A DNA stretch of 64,000 nt from Paenibacillus sp. HGH0039 (GCF_000411255.1 NZ_KE150412.1:2404310-2468309); one strand, 5' to 3'. Counted from the stretch's first letter, positions 9,114-17,761 are shown. The notes: generated by a model from the letters alone, not told the origin. Made by a program: numbers and translations.

Positions 9114-10712
9114 TTACATGGACTTCGTCAGGGTGATGGATCTGTCCTGCTGGCCCCATTTAACGTCCCAGCCGAGCAGTTCCGTAATAAAGCGCAGCGG
9201 CAGAACGGTTCTTCCATCCGCATTGACGAATACTTTGGAACCGATGTTTTTCTTCATGCCGTTAAGCTCCATGAAGTCTTTGCCGATCCAGAACTGCATC
9301 TTGTCGCTCCCAGCCTTTACCCAGACGGACTGGGCTTCATTGTCCCAAGTCACTTCGGCGCCGATTCCCTCCGCCAGGTAACGCAGCGGGATGTAGCTCA
9401 TGTCATTCCAGATGAACGGAGTCGTGTCCATCTTCGTTACGGTCCCGTTGATGTTCAGGTCATGGCTGCCGATTTGCATCCAGACCGTGGTCATGGACGG
9501 GTCCGCCTTCTCCTGGAACTTCTCGCCGTACTGCGTCACGATGGCATTTCCCAGAGCCTGGCCTACGCCGAACATCAGCTTGAAGCCTTCGCGGTCCGTT
9601 TTATAAGAAGCCTCGTAGTTGCCCGCCGCATATTCGTTCAGCACTTTCTGCACCTGACCTTCATGCTGGCGCAGCACATCCTGGGCGGCAGCGGCCGGAA
9701 GGTTGCCGGCGGTCGCCGTACCGAGGAAATTGGCAAACTCGGTCGTAAACCCGTCAATTCTCTTCTCCACGGCGGCTTTTGCGGCCTCGTCTTTGTTTTT
9801 GACGGCGGTCACATAGTCGCTTTGGGCGTTCACGTGGTTCGTGACCCAGATTTTCTCGAAAGCCATGCCGCCTTCCGCGCCGTAGATCGAGCTGATCGCA
9901 GCTTTAAAATCGGCCGTATTTCCGCTTTCCGCCTTGATCAGCGCGTCGGAGTCCTTGCTGCCGTCGTACTGCTTCTGCATTTGCAGCGTAGACAGGGCCA
10001 GATGTTCGGCCGCGAGGTTGTTCAGGGCCGATCGCAAATCAGCCGCCGGCGTATCCGCCTTCGTGTTGTTGAACTTTTCCGGCATTTGCGTGGCGATGGC
10101 CGTGGACAACGCTTTGCTGATCGTGAACATTTCCTTGAAGCCTTCGCGGTAGGCCGCGTACGCTCCCTGGTAATCGCCTGCGATATAGTCATCGAACGTT
10201 TCCTGAACCTGATCTTCGTGAAGACGGATCGCCTGCGCGGCAGCCTGCTTCGGAAGCTTGCCGGCGGTCGCTTTGTCCAGGAAGGCCGAGAATTCGTCCA
10301 CGAAGCCCTGCACTTGTTGTTCCGCTTTCTTGCGGGCTTCCTGGTTGTTCATCTTGGTCGCTTTCACGAGATCGTCCGTGTACTTATTGTGGGCCCGGAA
10401 GATCCGCTCGAACTCGGCCGCGCCTTCTTTCCCGTAAAGGGAAGCAATCGCCGGCGTCATATCCATCGCATTCTGATCCAGCGCCTTGTACGCTTCAGCC
10501 GCATCTGCGGAGCCGTCGTACGCTTTCGTCATGGCGGTAACCGCCAGTGCGAAGTGTTCGGAGAGTAGATGATCCAAGCTGGCCCTCAGATCGGCGGCCG
10601 GTGTGTTTACGGTAGGTTTCGGCGTGTTAACCACTGTAGCGGCGTTAGCTGCCACCGTTGGCATGAGGATGGACAAGCTCAGTGCCGGAACGAGTAATTT
10701 TTTCATTTGCAT
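9114..10712 (-). CDS. Secreted protein: two tandem repeats plus copper-amine-oxidase-like stalk domain
   Basis: This 532-residue protein has a signal peptide (KKLLVPALSLSILMP...ANA) followed by two homologous helical repeats of about 180 residues. Each begins with TPAADLR, runs through an EH(F/L)AL segment, and ends near a 'REGFK-MF' segment; they span about residues 38-212 and 218-395. Residues 405-532 form the stalk domain often annotated as copper amine oxidase N-terminal-like (MSYIPLRYLAEG, GRTVLPLRFITELLGWDVKW). That domain is common in Paenibacillus envelope proteins and is not an oxidase. GGGAG lies 9 bases before the ATG. It is monocistronic. The repeat function is unknown; the arrangement suggests internal gene duplication. 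Confidence 0.85.
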   Translation of the reverse strand: MQMKKLLVPALSLSILMPTVAANAATVVNTPKPTVNTPAADLRASLDHLLSEHFALAVTAMTKAYDGSADAAEAYKALDQNAMDMTPAIASLYGKEGAAEFERIFRAHNKYTDDLVKATKMNNQEARKKAEQQVQGFVDEFSAFLDKATAGKLPKQAAAQAIRLHEDQVQETFDDYIAGDYQGAYAAYREGFKEMFTISKALSTAIATQMPEKFNNTKADTPAADLRSALNNLAAEHLALSTLQMQKQYDGSKDSDALIKAESGNTADFKAAISSIYGAEGGMAFEKIWVTNHVNAQSDYVTAVKNKDEAAKAAVEKRIDGFTTEFANFLGTATAGNLPAAAAQDVLRQHEGQVQKVLNEYAAGNYEASYKTDREGFKLMFGVGQALGNAIVTQYGEKFQEKADPSMTTVWMQIGSHDLNINGTVTKMDTTPFIWNDMSYIPLRYLAEGIGAEVTWDNEAQSVWVKAGSDKMQFWIGKDFMELNGMKKNIGSKVFVNADGRTVLPLRFITELLGWDVKWGQQDRSITLTKSM

Positions 10713-10880
10713 GGACGTTCACTCCCTTGGTCTATGTGTTTTTCGCGTTTCCGTTTTTGGTGCTGCTTGTTCTTGTTTGGTCTTTACATAGGGTGTAACG
10801 CAGGGGAGGGAAGTTTGGATCACTGTTTTTTGAAAAAAGTTTTTCGAATTGGTTAGAATTGTTTCTAGGTTTAACTTTAA

Positions 10881-10910
10881 TTGCCATTTTTACAAAAAGT
10901 AAGTTATACT
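10881..10910 (+). promoter_or_regulatory. Likely sigma-A promoter for the small secreted protein gene
   Basis: TTGCCA (-35) and TATACT (-10) are separated by 18 bases, in an AT-rich stretch about 40 bases before the start codon at 10952. Confidence 0.45.
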
Positions 10911-10951
10911 TTTTAAGAACCAGTAAATTTTCAATCTAATGGAGGATGCTG

Positions 10952-11332
10952 ATGAATAGAAATAAATTAATCGCAATTCCTATCGTTCTAGTTACGAGTA
11001 GCTTGTTCTGTCAGTCATCAAGTCATGCTTATTATGGAAATGTCGATTTGAGGATTCTTACCCCTGAACAGGGATATATGGTTGGAGGATCTTTCTCCGG
11101 CACTGACGGTATACCTGCATCATTAATTGCAGGTTTGCAATTATTTCATAATGGTGTTTATATGGGAGAGCATCAGGTCCAAACAATTGGTCAGAAAACA
11201 GCAGAAGATGAAATCGAACGAAAAAGACATCCTGCTCAAGGCGAATATTTCATGAAAACATGGCACAATTTTTATTATCGTGCTGGAGATGAGCGCTCAG
11301 AGTACCGCACTGGCAGTACAACTTGGAAATGA
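10952..11332 (+). CDS. Small secreted protein of unknown function
   Basis: This 126-residue protein has a signal peptide (MNRNKLIAIPIVLVTSSLF...SHA) and a mature part rich in Tyr, Gly and His with no family I recognise. GGAGG at 10941-10945 fits ATG 10952 (spacing 6) better than ATG 10946 (no spacing). The coding sequence is more AT-rich than its neighbours and uses codons such as TTA, AGT and AAT freely, which may mean recent acquisition. A second secreted-protein gene starts 19 bases downstream with its own ribosome site, so they may be co-transcribed. Confidence 0.7.
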   Translation: MNRNKLIAIPIVLVTSSLFCQSSSHAYYGNVDLRILTPEQGYMVGGSFSGTDGIPASLIAGLQLFHNGVYMGEHQVQTIGQKTAEDEIERKRHPAQGEYFMKTWHNFYYRAGDERSEYRTGSTTWK

Positions 11333-11351
11333 TAAGTATTAGGAGGATAAA

Positions 11352-11933
11352 ATGAATAAAAAAGTGATCATCGGAATTACCACCCTAGCTGCTGTCGTCA
11401 TATCTAGTACCGTTGTGTACGCGGCTAATACGACAACCGGAACAACTCCCGCCGATACGGCACGTTCGTTTACCGAAAAATATCCGGCCGCGGTCTCCTC
11501 GGAGGCCTCCTCTAAATCCGTTCCTTATAAGGAGTTTTCCGACGCTAGCGTGTATTCGAAATTAGAAACCTCCTGGAACAAGGCTATTCAGGCACTTGGT
11601 ACCAGTTCTTCTGACTCCAACCAGCCGGCCGCGTTCGCGCAAGAGCAGTGGAACTTGATCGCGGGTCCCGATATTGAAGCTGAATTCGAAAGCAAGCTCA
11701 GCAGGAACGAAGCTTCCTCTTTCAATGAAGTTTTCATCACGGCGGCTCGCGGGCTTAAGCCCGGCGATCTTATGTATGCGCTGCTTCTGAAGGGCAACAA
11801 AGCGGAAGCTAAGGTCGTCTGGCAGCGAGCCAACGGGGATATTCATGTCTCGCATCTGCGTCAGTCCAAAGATCTCCACGGCAATGCCGTATGGTCGCTT
11901 ATCGGCAGCGAAGAGATAGCATCCGCCGGATAG
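11352..11933 (+). CDS. Secreted hypothetical protein
   Basis: This 193-residue protein starts with a clear signal peptide (MNKKVIIGITTLAAVVISSTVVYA). The mature part is Ser/Thr/Ala-rich near its N-terminus and then folds into a mixed segment ending in LRQSKDLHGNAVWSLIGSEEIAS. I do not recognise a family. AGGAGG is well placed before the ATG. It follows the 126-residue secreted protein after 19 bases, so the two may form an operon, but its base composition is GC-richer and like the chromosome average. Function is unknown. Confidence 0.75.
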   Translation: MNKKVIIGITTLAAVVISSTVVYAANTTTGTTPADTARSFTEKYPAAVSSEASSKSVPYKEFSDASVYSKLETSWNKAIQALGTSSSDSNQPAAFAQEQWNLIAGPDIEAEFESKLSRNEASSFNEVFITAARGLKPGDLMYALLLKGNKAEAKVVWQRANGDIHVSHLRQSKDLHGNAVWSLIGSEEIASAG

Positions 11934-12263
11934 TGGGGCGTGACGCCGATAGCATACGGCCGATGGTGCAGCGGGCAGCGTATGTGGGCAGCATACGGTG
12001 GGGAGCGCAGGGGGAGCGCGCGCGTGCAGCCTCCGGCGGGCACCGGTAGCGGGGAGCATGCGGTGGGGAGCGCAGGGAGCGCCTGTGCGCAGCCTTCGGC
12101 AGACAGCGGCGACGTCTGGTTGAGCACGCCGATCATGTGCGCCGGTCAGACCGCCGCAGTCTCTCTTTCACCGGCGGGCTTCGTGCCCGTACACAGCACA
12201 GACGCACCGTCAGATGCCCCCGCGTACAGTACACTGCCGCATGGGATGACGCACGCCGCACGT
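11934..12263. other. GC-rich intergenic region with a 65-base tandem repeat
   Basis: No convincing gene. The element GCATRCGGTGGGGAGCGCAG occurs at 11991 and again at 12056, giving a degenerate direct repeat with a 65-base period, and a looser third copy starts near 11952. Open frames through it on both strands are low-complexity (Ala/Gly/Pro/Arg-rich) and look non-coding. Confidence 0.5.
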
Positions 12264-12269
12264 AAAAAA

Positions 12270-12296
12270 AAGGGAAGGAGTTCATCTCCTTCCCTT
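12270..12296 (-). terminator. Terminator downstream of the DsrE-family gene (bidirectional)
   Basis: The stem AAGGGAAGGAG / CTCCTTCCCTT is perfect (11 pairs) with loop TTCAT. Read on the minus strand it is followed by eight T, so it mainly ends the sulfur cluster; on the plus strand only TTTT follows. Confidence 0.85.
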
Positions 12297-12427
12297 TTCG
12301 GCGCAGGCTTGCCCTGCCGCCTTGTTTACGCCGCATACATTTCCCCTCGCGCGATACGGTGGCGCCGAGAGCTGCTGCACGCGGCGATGCCCCCGGCGGT
12401 TTCGCTCTTTTTCACCCGCCGTCATCG

Positions 12428-12913
12428 TCAAATAAACAGATTCACCTTCGCCTGCGAGGCATCGCCCAGGTAAGCGGCTACGCCCGCGTACTCGATCCCG
12501 TCCAGCAGCTCTTCCTTCTGCAGGCCGAGCAGATCCATGGTCATCGTACAGGCGACGAGCTTAATGCCTTGCTCCTGCGCCAGCTCGATGAGCTGCGGAA
12601 GCGTCAGCGCGTTGTGCTTTTTCAGCACATGCTGAATCATTTTCGGGCCCATGCCCATATAATTCATCTTGGACAGGCCCAGCTTCTTCGGCCCTCTTGG
12701 CATCATCCGGCCGAACATGTTTTCCAGCCAGCCTTTCTTGAGCTTGACCGGCTCATCTTTGCGCAGCGCGTTCAGTCCCCAGAAGGTGAAAAAGATCGTC
12801 ACCTCGTGATCGTAAGCGGCCGCACCGTTCGCTATAATAAAAGCGGCGATAGCTTTATCCATTTCCCCGCTGAACAACACAATCGTCGTTCCTTCTTTTT
12901 GCTCCTCCATCAT
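12428..12913 (-). CDS. yrkE: DsrE/DsrF/DrsH-like family protein (YrkE-like)
   Basis: This 161-residue protein has the DsrE-like Rossmann-type fold (N-terminal TTIVLFSGEMDKAIAAFIIANGAAA, then EVTIFFTFWGLNAL) and a conserved cysteine in the LVACTMTMDLLG segment that can carry sulfane sulfur. B. subtilis YrkE is the same kind of protein. It is the last gene of a sulfur-handling cluster on this strand and may have its own promoter, since the 76-base gap before it contains a palindromic element. AAAGGAG precedes two adjacent ATGs; the first is taken as start. Probable role: persulfide carrier working with the TusA and rhodanese proteins. Confidence 0.85.
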   Translation of the reverse strand: MMEEQKEGTTIVLFSGEMDKAIAAFIIANGAAAYDHEVTIFFTFWGLNALRKDEPVKLKKGWLENMFGRMMPRGPKKLGLSKMNYMGMGPKMIQHVLKKHNALTLPQLIELAQEQGIKLVACTMTMDLLGLQKEELLDGIEYAGVAAYLGDASQAKVNLFI

Positions 12914-12929
12914 GCCACTCCTTTATACA

Positions 12930-12947
12930 TATACACCTATAGGTATA
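12930..12947 (-). promoter_or_regulatory. CsoR/CstR-like operator candidate upstream of yrkE
   Basis: TATACACCTATAGGTATA contains the perfect palindrome ACCTATAGGT and resembles the longer element at 16460-16477 (15 of 18 positions match). On the minus strand TTCACA lies 17 bases before TGTATA, so the palindrome would overlap a promoter. Confidence 0.45.
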
Positions 12948-12989
12948 CAAAATGTGAAAATTTTAGCCGATCCGCAGCGGACCGGCTTT

Positions 12990-13781
12990 CTACAATAAAA
13001 TAGGCAGCCATATTTTAAACGCCGTGGCGGCAATGAGCACAATCAATGCGTACCGCAGGTACTTCACGTTAATCCGGGCCGAAATCCGGGAACCGAGCGG
13101 CGCTCCGAGCAGACTGCCCATGACCGTAAAAATAACCGGAAGCAGCGGGATATGCCCCGCCCCGATTTTCCCAATGACCCCGCCGACCGCCGAAATAAAC
13201 ACAATGGCCAGCGAAGAAGCGATCGTGGTGCGGGTAGGAATTTTCAGCAGAGTCAACATGATCGGGATAAGAATAAACGCCCCGCCCGCGCCGACGATCC
13301 CGGACACCAGGCCCACTGCCAGCGCGGAAAGTACGGCAAGCGGCTTGTTGAAGGACAAACCGCTCCCTTCCTCCCGCCGCTTGCCCCTGACCGGGATCAG
13401 CATCAGCACCACCGCGATTACCGCCAGCACACCGTAAATCACATTAATCGTGTCGCCCGGCATATATTTCGAAGCCAATCCGCCGATCAGGCTGCCCGCA
13501 AGTACGCCGCCGCCCATATACAGGACAAGCCCTTTATGAACGAGGGAAGGTCCGTTTCTTCCGCGTCTTTGGAACAGGACACCGGACAAGGAGGCGAAGA
13601 ATACTTGGAACATCGAGATGGCGGAAACTTCCTGGGCCGTAAAAGCGGCCTCCCCGAACAGGGGAGGGACGAACAGCAAGAGCGGATAATTAATAATGGC
13701 TCCCCCGATTCCCAGCAGGCCCGAGAAAAAAGAACCGGCCAACCCCAGCGCCAGCATGATGACCGCTAACAAAACATCCAT
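12990..13781 (-). CDS. yrkJ: TauE/SafE-family sulfite/sulfur anion exporter (YrkJ-like)
   Basis: This 263-residue integral membrane protein has about eight hydrophobic segments, with the two TauE/SafE repeats (GLLGIGGAIINYPLLLF near the N-terminus and GIVGAGGAFILIPIML in the second half). The family exports sulfite, thiosulfate or related sulfur anions. I chose the ATG at 13781 because AAGGAGG is five bases upstream; the frame is open 22 codons further but without a ribosome site. B. subtilis yrkJ sits in the equivalent cluster. A GC-rich hairpin at about 12966-12988 just after the gene may weaken read-through into yrkE. Confidence 0.88.
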   Translation of the reverse strand: MDVLLAVIMLALGLAGSFFSGLLGIGGAIINYPLLLFVPPLFGEAAFTAQEVSAISMFQVFFASLSGVLFQRRGRNGPSLVHKGLVLYMGGGVLAGSLIGGLASKYMPGDTINVIYGVLAVIAVVLMLIPVRGKRREEGSGLSFNKPLAVLSALAVGLVSGIVGAGGAFILIPIMLTLLKIPTRTTIASSLAIVFISAVGGVIGKIGAGHIPLLPVIFTVMGSLLGAPLGSRISARINVKYLRYALIVLIAATAFKIWLPILL

Positions 13782-13939
13782 AACATCCTCCTTGTCTGAC
13801 CTGATGCGAATAACTCGAATGACTGCACGACATTCCGGCGGCGGCATAAATTAGAAGGAAGAAGCCCTATACTCGTGCCGCCGATCCGGCTATAATAAAT
13901 TAATACCAAGTATTTTAGTTGGAAAAAGGGGTTTTAAAA

Positions 13940-14110
13940 ATGATTCAACAACTCAAACGTTTATTCGTTTCGGTATGTCCACATTGCGGGCAACCCCTCC
14001 AAAGCGATGAGGCTACCGCGCACCGCGTAGTTAAAATCTGCCCCGGCGGTCACTACACCGAAGAAACCTACGGTCATCTGGGTGTCCGTGTTGTTTATAC
14101 CGATAACTGA
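13940..14110 (+). CDS. Small zinc-ribbon-like protein
   Basis: This 56-residue protein has a CPHCG knuckle and a later CPGGH segment, which together could bind one zinc ion. I do not recognise a named family. It reads against the surrounding sulfur genes and splits the cluster between the TusA gene and the TauE gene. AAAAAGGGG lies upstream at good spacing, and an AATACCAAGTATT inverted repeat sits at about 13902-13914 in its promoter region. Its role is unknown; the position suggests a link to sulfur or metal stress but this is inference. Confidence 0.65.
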   Translation: MIQQLKRLFVSVCPHCGQPLQSDEATAHRVVKICPGGHYTEETYGHLGVRVVYTDN

Positions 14111-14176
14111 TACGGGAGTTGCGGAAAAAGCCCGGAAAACCGAGCTTTCAGGCAACCTGTGCCCGACGCTCCCGTC

Positions 14177-14404
14177 TTATTTTTTTCTCACGTAAAATGT
14201 ATATACGCCGTTATCTTCCTCATGCTTGATCAGCTCGTGCCCGGTCTGCTTGACCCAAGCCTGAAAATCGTTCAGCGAGCCTTTGTCCGTGGACAGAACC
14301 TGCATAATGCCTCCGGATTCCAGCGAATCCAGTGCCTTCTTGGCTTTGACGATCGGCATCGGACATGCCATTCCCTTCGTATCAACCGTTACGTTCACTT
14401 CCAT
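14177..14404 (-). CDS. yrkI: TusA-family sulfurtransferase (YrkI-like)
   Basis: This 75-residue protein is a stand-alone TusA domain with the active cysteine in the CPMP motif near residue 14 (KGMACPMPIVKAKKAL). TusA proteins pass sulfane sulfur between carriers. GAGGAGG precedes the ATG. It follows the rhodanese/metallo-beta-lactamase gene after 59 bases on the same strand and matches YrkI of B. subtilis in size and position. Confidence 0.9.
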   Translation of the reverse strand: MEVNVTVDTKGMACPMPIVKAKKALDSLESGGIMQVLSTDKGSLNDFQAWVKQTGHELIKHEEDNGVYTFYVRKK

Positions 14405-14463
14405 CTTGTTATCCTCCTCTATCGTTTATCCCGTTAAGGATTGCTCTTGTAAAGAATCGTATA

Positions 14464-15624
14464 TTATTGATCGTGTACGGCACAGCGGTTCGGACCGATC
14501 TCCATTTCGCGCTGCTCCTCTTCCGACGGCGTTATTTTACCCATATTGGTTTGCCGGATTTCCTGATAAGCGTTGGGCTGGGGCGGCAGATTCTCCGATA
14601 CGGTTTTTCTGAACTCCGCTTCGTCCCCGATATTCAGCCCGGGATTGTTCGCGAACAGATCGCCCAGTCTGGCGGACACTCTTCCTCCTTCGCCCAGCTC
14701 GGCAAACCGCCCGAAGTGCGCCGGGAGCACGATCAGCTCTTCGGACAGCTTCTTGTAGCGGTCGTATAAAGTGCTGCGCAGATCTCCCGCCCAGTCCTCC
14801 GCCTTGCCGGCCAGATCGGGACGCCCGATGGAAGCGACGAACAGGATGTCTCCCGTCAGCAGGTAGCGGTCATCCACCACAAACGACGTGCTTCCGATCG
14901 TATGGCCCGGCGAATACAGCGGCTGGATCGCGATCCGGGTGGAGCCGACCGTGATATCGGCGCCTTCCTCCAGCTCCGAGTAGCCGAACACCACTTCTTC
15001 CGCATCCTTGGGCGGCAGCCAGTAAGCCGCTCCCGTTTCTGCAGCCAGCTTGCGGCCTCCGGATATATGATCGGCATGAAGGTGCGTATCCAGCACATGC
15101 TTGATCACGGCCTGCTTCTCTCGGGCAAAATCGGTGAACACCCCGGTCATCCGTACCGCATCAAACACCACGGCTTCCCCGCCCGAGATCACCATGTAGG
15201 ACAGACAGCCTTTGCCGATCCGGACGAATTGGTAGACGGCTCCTCCGTCTTTCAGATCGCCCACCTTTACGGGCTCCAGGTGCTCGCTCCACGATTTCAT
15301 CCCGCCGACCAAGTACGAAACATCGGAGAAACCGGCGTCCACAAGCTGCTCGCCCACGAATTTCGACGAGCCTTCTTTCGCGCATACGACCAGTACTTCG
15401 CGGTCCGTCGGGATTTTATCCGTTACGGCCTCCACCCCGTCCAGCAGCTCGAAGTAAGGCACGTTCAGCATATCGACCCGATTGCCTTCGATTTTCCAAT
15501 CGGCAAAGTCGCTTTCATTGCGTACATCCAATATAAAAAGGGGCTCATTGCTCAAAACCTTCTCCGCCAACGCGGCGGCCGTTAATCCTCTAAGCCGCCC
15601 TTCCTCGCGATTGCTCGTATTCAT
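14464..15624 (-). CDS. yrkH: Rhodanese plus metallo-beta-lactamase-fold persulfide dioxygenase-like protein (YrkH-like)
   Basis: This 386-residue protein carries an N-terminal rhodanese domain (active-site loop VVCAKEGSS) and a C-terminal metallo-beta-lactamase domain with THLHADH, the later HTIGS histidine and the LTGD aspartate, as in ETHE1/CstB-type persulfide dioxygenases. The two domains together would oxidise low-molecular persulfides to sulfite and thiosulfate. In CstB the order is MBL then rhodanese; here rhodanese comes first as in YrkH. I chose the ATG at 15624 (GGGAGG eight bases upstream) over an in-frame ATG seven codons earlier. It lies between the TusA-rhodanese and TusA genes in one operon. 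Confidence 0.87.
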   Translation of the reverse strand: MNTSNREEGRLRGLTAAALAEKVLSNEPLFILDVRNESDFADWKIEGNRVDMLNVPYFELLDGVEAVTDKIPTDREVLVVCAKEGSSKFVGEQLVDAGFSDVSYLVGGMKSWSEHLEPVKVGDLKDGGAVYQFVRIGKGCLSYMVISGGEAVVFDAVRMTGVFTDFAREKQAVIKHVLDTHLHADHISGGRKLAAETGAAYWLPPKDAEEVVFGYSELEEGADITVGSTRIAIQPLYSPGHTIGSTSFVVDDRYLLTGDILFVASIGRPDLAGKAEDWAGDLRSTLYDRYKKLSEELIVLPAHFGRFAELGEGGRVSARLGDLFANNPGLNIGDEAEFRKTVSENLPPQPNAYQEIRQTNMGKITPSEEEQREMEIGPNRCAVHDQ

Positions 15625-15771
15625 CCGTGTATCCTCCCTACTCATATAAGTGATTCATGGTTTTAATGATCCAGCCCGTTAATCGTCTGCCCAGGCAGTT
15701 CTCTAGGCGTCGAACATTTGCCGCCGCTCGATGCGATAATCGGCGGTAAAAGGCTTCCCGCCGGCCGGGTG

Positions 15772-16350
15772 TCAAATGCCCGCCGACTTCTCCAGCGGCC
15801 CCGTCCAAACGGACATGCCCGGAAGCACGTTGCGGATGTGCTTAAAACCTTGGCGCTCCAGCAGCTGCGCGGCCATATCGCTGCGGCTGCCCGTCCGGCA
15901 GACGATATACAGCTCTTCCTGCGCATTCAGCTCGCCGATCCGCTGCTCCAGTTCTCCCAAGGGGATGGATACCGCACCCGGTATGTGCCCGAATGCGTAT
16001 TCCGCAGGTTCGCGTACATCGAGAACGTTCGTTTGCGGCTTCTCCCGCAGGCTCCGTTCCAGCTCATCGTTGGTTGCGGTATACGGAAATTTCCGCTCTT
16101 CTTTAACCTCGGAAGGATCGGATTTGCGTATAAAATGGTGCAGCACCTCCCCTTCCTGAGTGCTACCCAAGTACTGGTGGCCCGTCGTTTTGGCCCAGCT
16201 CCGGATATCGGCCAAAGAACCTTGGTCCGTTGCCTGAACCTCCAGCACCTGGCCGGAATCCATCTGCTCCAGAGCTTTCTTCGTGCGTACGATCGGCATG
16301 GGACAGGCCAGTCCTTTGGCGTCGAGTATTTGATGAGTTTGAATATTCAT
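15772..16350 (-). CDS. yrkF: TusA-rhodanese fusion sulfurtransferase (YrkF-like)
   Basis: This 192-residue protein joins an N-terminal TusA domain (CPMP motif, residues about 1-75) to a C-terminal rhodanese domain (DVREPAEYAFGHIPGA, active loop CRTGSRS with its cysteine). It is the same fusion as B. subtilis YrkF and a relative of S. aureus CstA. It is the first gene of the sulfur operon on this strand. GGGAGG precedes the ATG, and a perfect CsoR/CstR-type palindrome lies about 110 bases upstream. Role: persulfide transfer during sulfide stress. Confidence 0.9.
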   Translation of the reverse strand: MNIQTHQILDAKGLACPMPIVRTKKALEQMDSGQVLEVQATDQGSLADIRSWAKTTGHQYLGSTQEGEVLHHFIRKSDPSEVKEERKFPYTATNDELERSLREKPQTNVLDVREPAEYAFGHIPGAVSIPLGELEQRIGELNAQEELYIVCRTGSRSDMAAQLLERQGFKHIRNVLPGMSVWTGPLEKSAGI

Positions 16351-16459
16351 AACGTTGAGTACCTCCCTGATGTTATTCCGCGGCGGCGTAACCTCCGCCG
16401 TTTTGTCTCCCCGAGTTCCATCGGGATTTTTTATTGGCGGATCGCTTTCCGTTTATACT

Positions 16460-16477
16460 TATACCCGTATGGGTATA
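16460..16477 (-). promoter_or_regulatory. CsoR/CstR-type operator upstream of yrkF
   Basis: TATACCCGTATGGGTATA has perfect seven-base arms around GTAT. GGGTATA-type arms are the hallmark of operators bound by CsoR-family repressors, and CstR, the persulfide sensor, controls homologous operons in staphylococci. No csoR/cstR gene is visible in the window. Confidence 0.7.
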
Positions 16478-16687
16478 TTGATACTATAGCTCCATTACGA
16501 TTTTTCGTCAATCACAGTGCCCCTGGGTAAGTTTGTAAACGCATAAAAACCGCATCTGCCCGCTGTAAAATGGCAGTAAGGGCCGCGGAGTTTGCAAGAC
16601 ATGAAAAATTCATTTCAAATGCCGTGCCAGACATCGCGCCTCCTCAGTTATAAACGACAGAGCGCGTACCAGCCGACCGAACTAAAA

Positions 16688-16725
16688 AAGCCTCCCTATG
16701 AACCTTTCGGTCCAAAGGGAGGCTT
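16688..16725 (-). terminator. Terminator of the dioxygenase-MarR operon
   Basis: The arms AAGCCTCCCT / AGGGAGGCTT are perfect and enclose a second small stem. On the minus strand a run of T follows. Confidence 0.85.
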
Positions 16726-16761
16726 ACAAAAGGCATTCACAGCGAAGTTAAACCGGAGGGC

Positions 16762-17736
16762 TTAGTCCGCTTTCGTGTGGAGCGGCTTCAACCCCGCTTC
16801 AATCTGCGGGCGCTTGGATTCCAGAAACGGCGGCAGTGCCAGCGATTCGCCCAGATGACGGATATCCTCGTCGGTGTCGAAGCCGGGCCCGTCCGTCGCA
16901 AGCTCGAACAGAATCCCGTTCGGTTCGCGGAAGTACAAGGACCGGAAATAAAACCGGTCCACGAAGCCGGAATTCGGGAACCGGACCTGCCGGACCCGTT
17001 TGATCCAGGCGTGCAGCTCTTCCTCGTTATCCACTCGGAAAGCGACATGGTGTACGCCGCCGCGGCCGAGCTGCTCACGGGAGAGATCGTTCCTCGGCTC
17101 GATATGAACCTCGGCCCCGCTGCCGCCTTCGCCGGTTTCGTACACGACGATATCCGGCTGTCCCGGCACGTCGGCCGCGTAGCGGCCTTTTTCCCGGAAG
17201 CCCAAAAGCTCCGTCAGCACAATCACCGTCGGTTCCGGGTCCTGTACCGTCAATTTGACGGGACCGAGTCCGAGGATGCCGTATTCGGCGGGAACCGGGC
17301 TTCTGTCCCATGGCGTTCCGCCTTCAACTCCCGTGTTGTGTTGATCCGACACCAGGATCAGGCGCTGCCCTTCGAAATCGCGGAAAGCCAGCGTCGCGCG
17401 TCCCGCACGGTCTTGAATCTCGTCGTGATCGACGCCGAATTCGGCGAACCGTTTTTTCCACCAACTCAAAGCTTCATCGCCGGCAACCCGCAGGGACGCG
17501 GCCGAAATGCTGCTGACCCCCTCGCGGTTCCTTGCGGCCATGGGAATTTCGAAGAACGTCAATTCCGTTCCCGGACTGCCCTTCTCATCTCCGTAAAACA
17601 AGTGATACACGCTGATATCGTCCTGATTGACCGTCTTCTTCACCAGACGGAGTCCCAGAACCTTCGTGTAAAATTCGAAATTTTCCGGTGCTTGCGCCGT
17701 GATGGCCGATACGTGGTGGATGCCTTTAAGTTCCAT
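16762..17736 (-). CDS. Ring-cleaving dioxygenase, VOC/glyoxalase family (MhqA/MhqO-like)
   Basis: This 324-residue protein contains two VOC (glyoxalase/extradiol dioxygenase) modules. The first starts at GIHHVSAITAQAPENFEFYTKVLGLRLVKK and the second has GVHHVAFRVDN; the histidines and a late FELATDGPGF segment fit the metal-site pattern. B. subtilis MhqA/MhqO proteins of this type protect against quinones and hydroquinones. GGGAGGG precedes the ATG. It lies 25 bases downstream of a MarR-family gene on the same strand, so the regulator and enzyme are co-transcribed, as expected for an MhqR-like system. Confidence 0.85.
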   Translation of the reverse strand: MELKGIHHVSAITAQAPENFEFYTKVLGLRLVKKTVNQDDISVYHLFYGDEKGSPGTELTFFEIPMAARNREGVSSISAASLRVAGDEALSWWKKRFAEFGVDHDEIQDRAGRATLAFRDFEGQRLILVSDQHNTGVEGGTPWDRSPVPAEYGILGLGPVKLTVQDPEPTVIVLTELLGFREKGRYAADVPGQPDIVVYETGEGGSGAEVHIEPRNDLSREQLGRGGVHHVAFRVDNEEELHAWIKRVRQVRFPNSGFVDRFYFRSLYFREPNGILFELATDGPGFDTDEDIRHLGESLALPPFLESKRPQIEAGLKPLHTKAD

Positions 17737-17761
17737 GATGATGCCCTCCCCGGTTATGTTG

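Larger units (their letters stand above)
16351..16761. other. Intergenic region holding the sulfur-operon control region
   Basis: The part next to yrkF holds the palindromic operator at 16460-16477 and probable promoter. The rest (about 16500-16680) shows no gene, and a terminator for the dioxygenase gene occupies 16688-16725. Confidence 0.5.

Noticed and set aside
11940-12473. 177-residue frame across the GC-rich repeat
   Set aside because: Low-complexity translation and no signals; the region is explained by repeated GC-rich DNA and a terminator.
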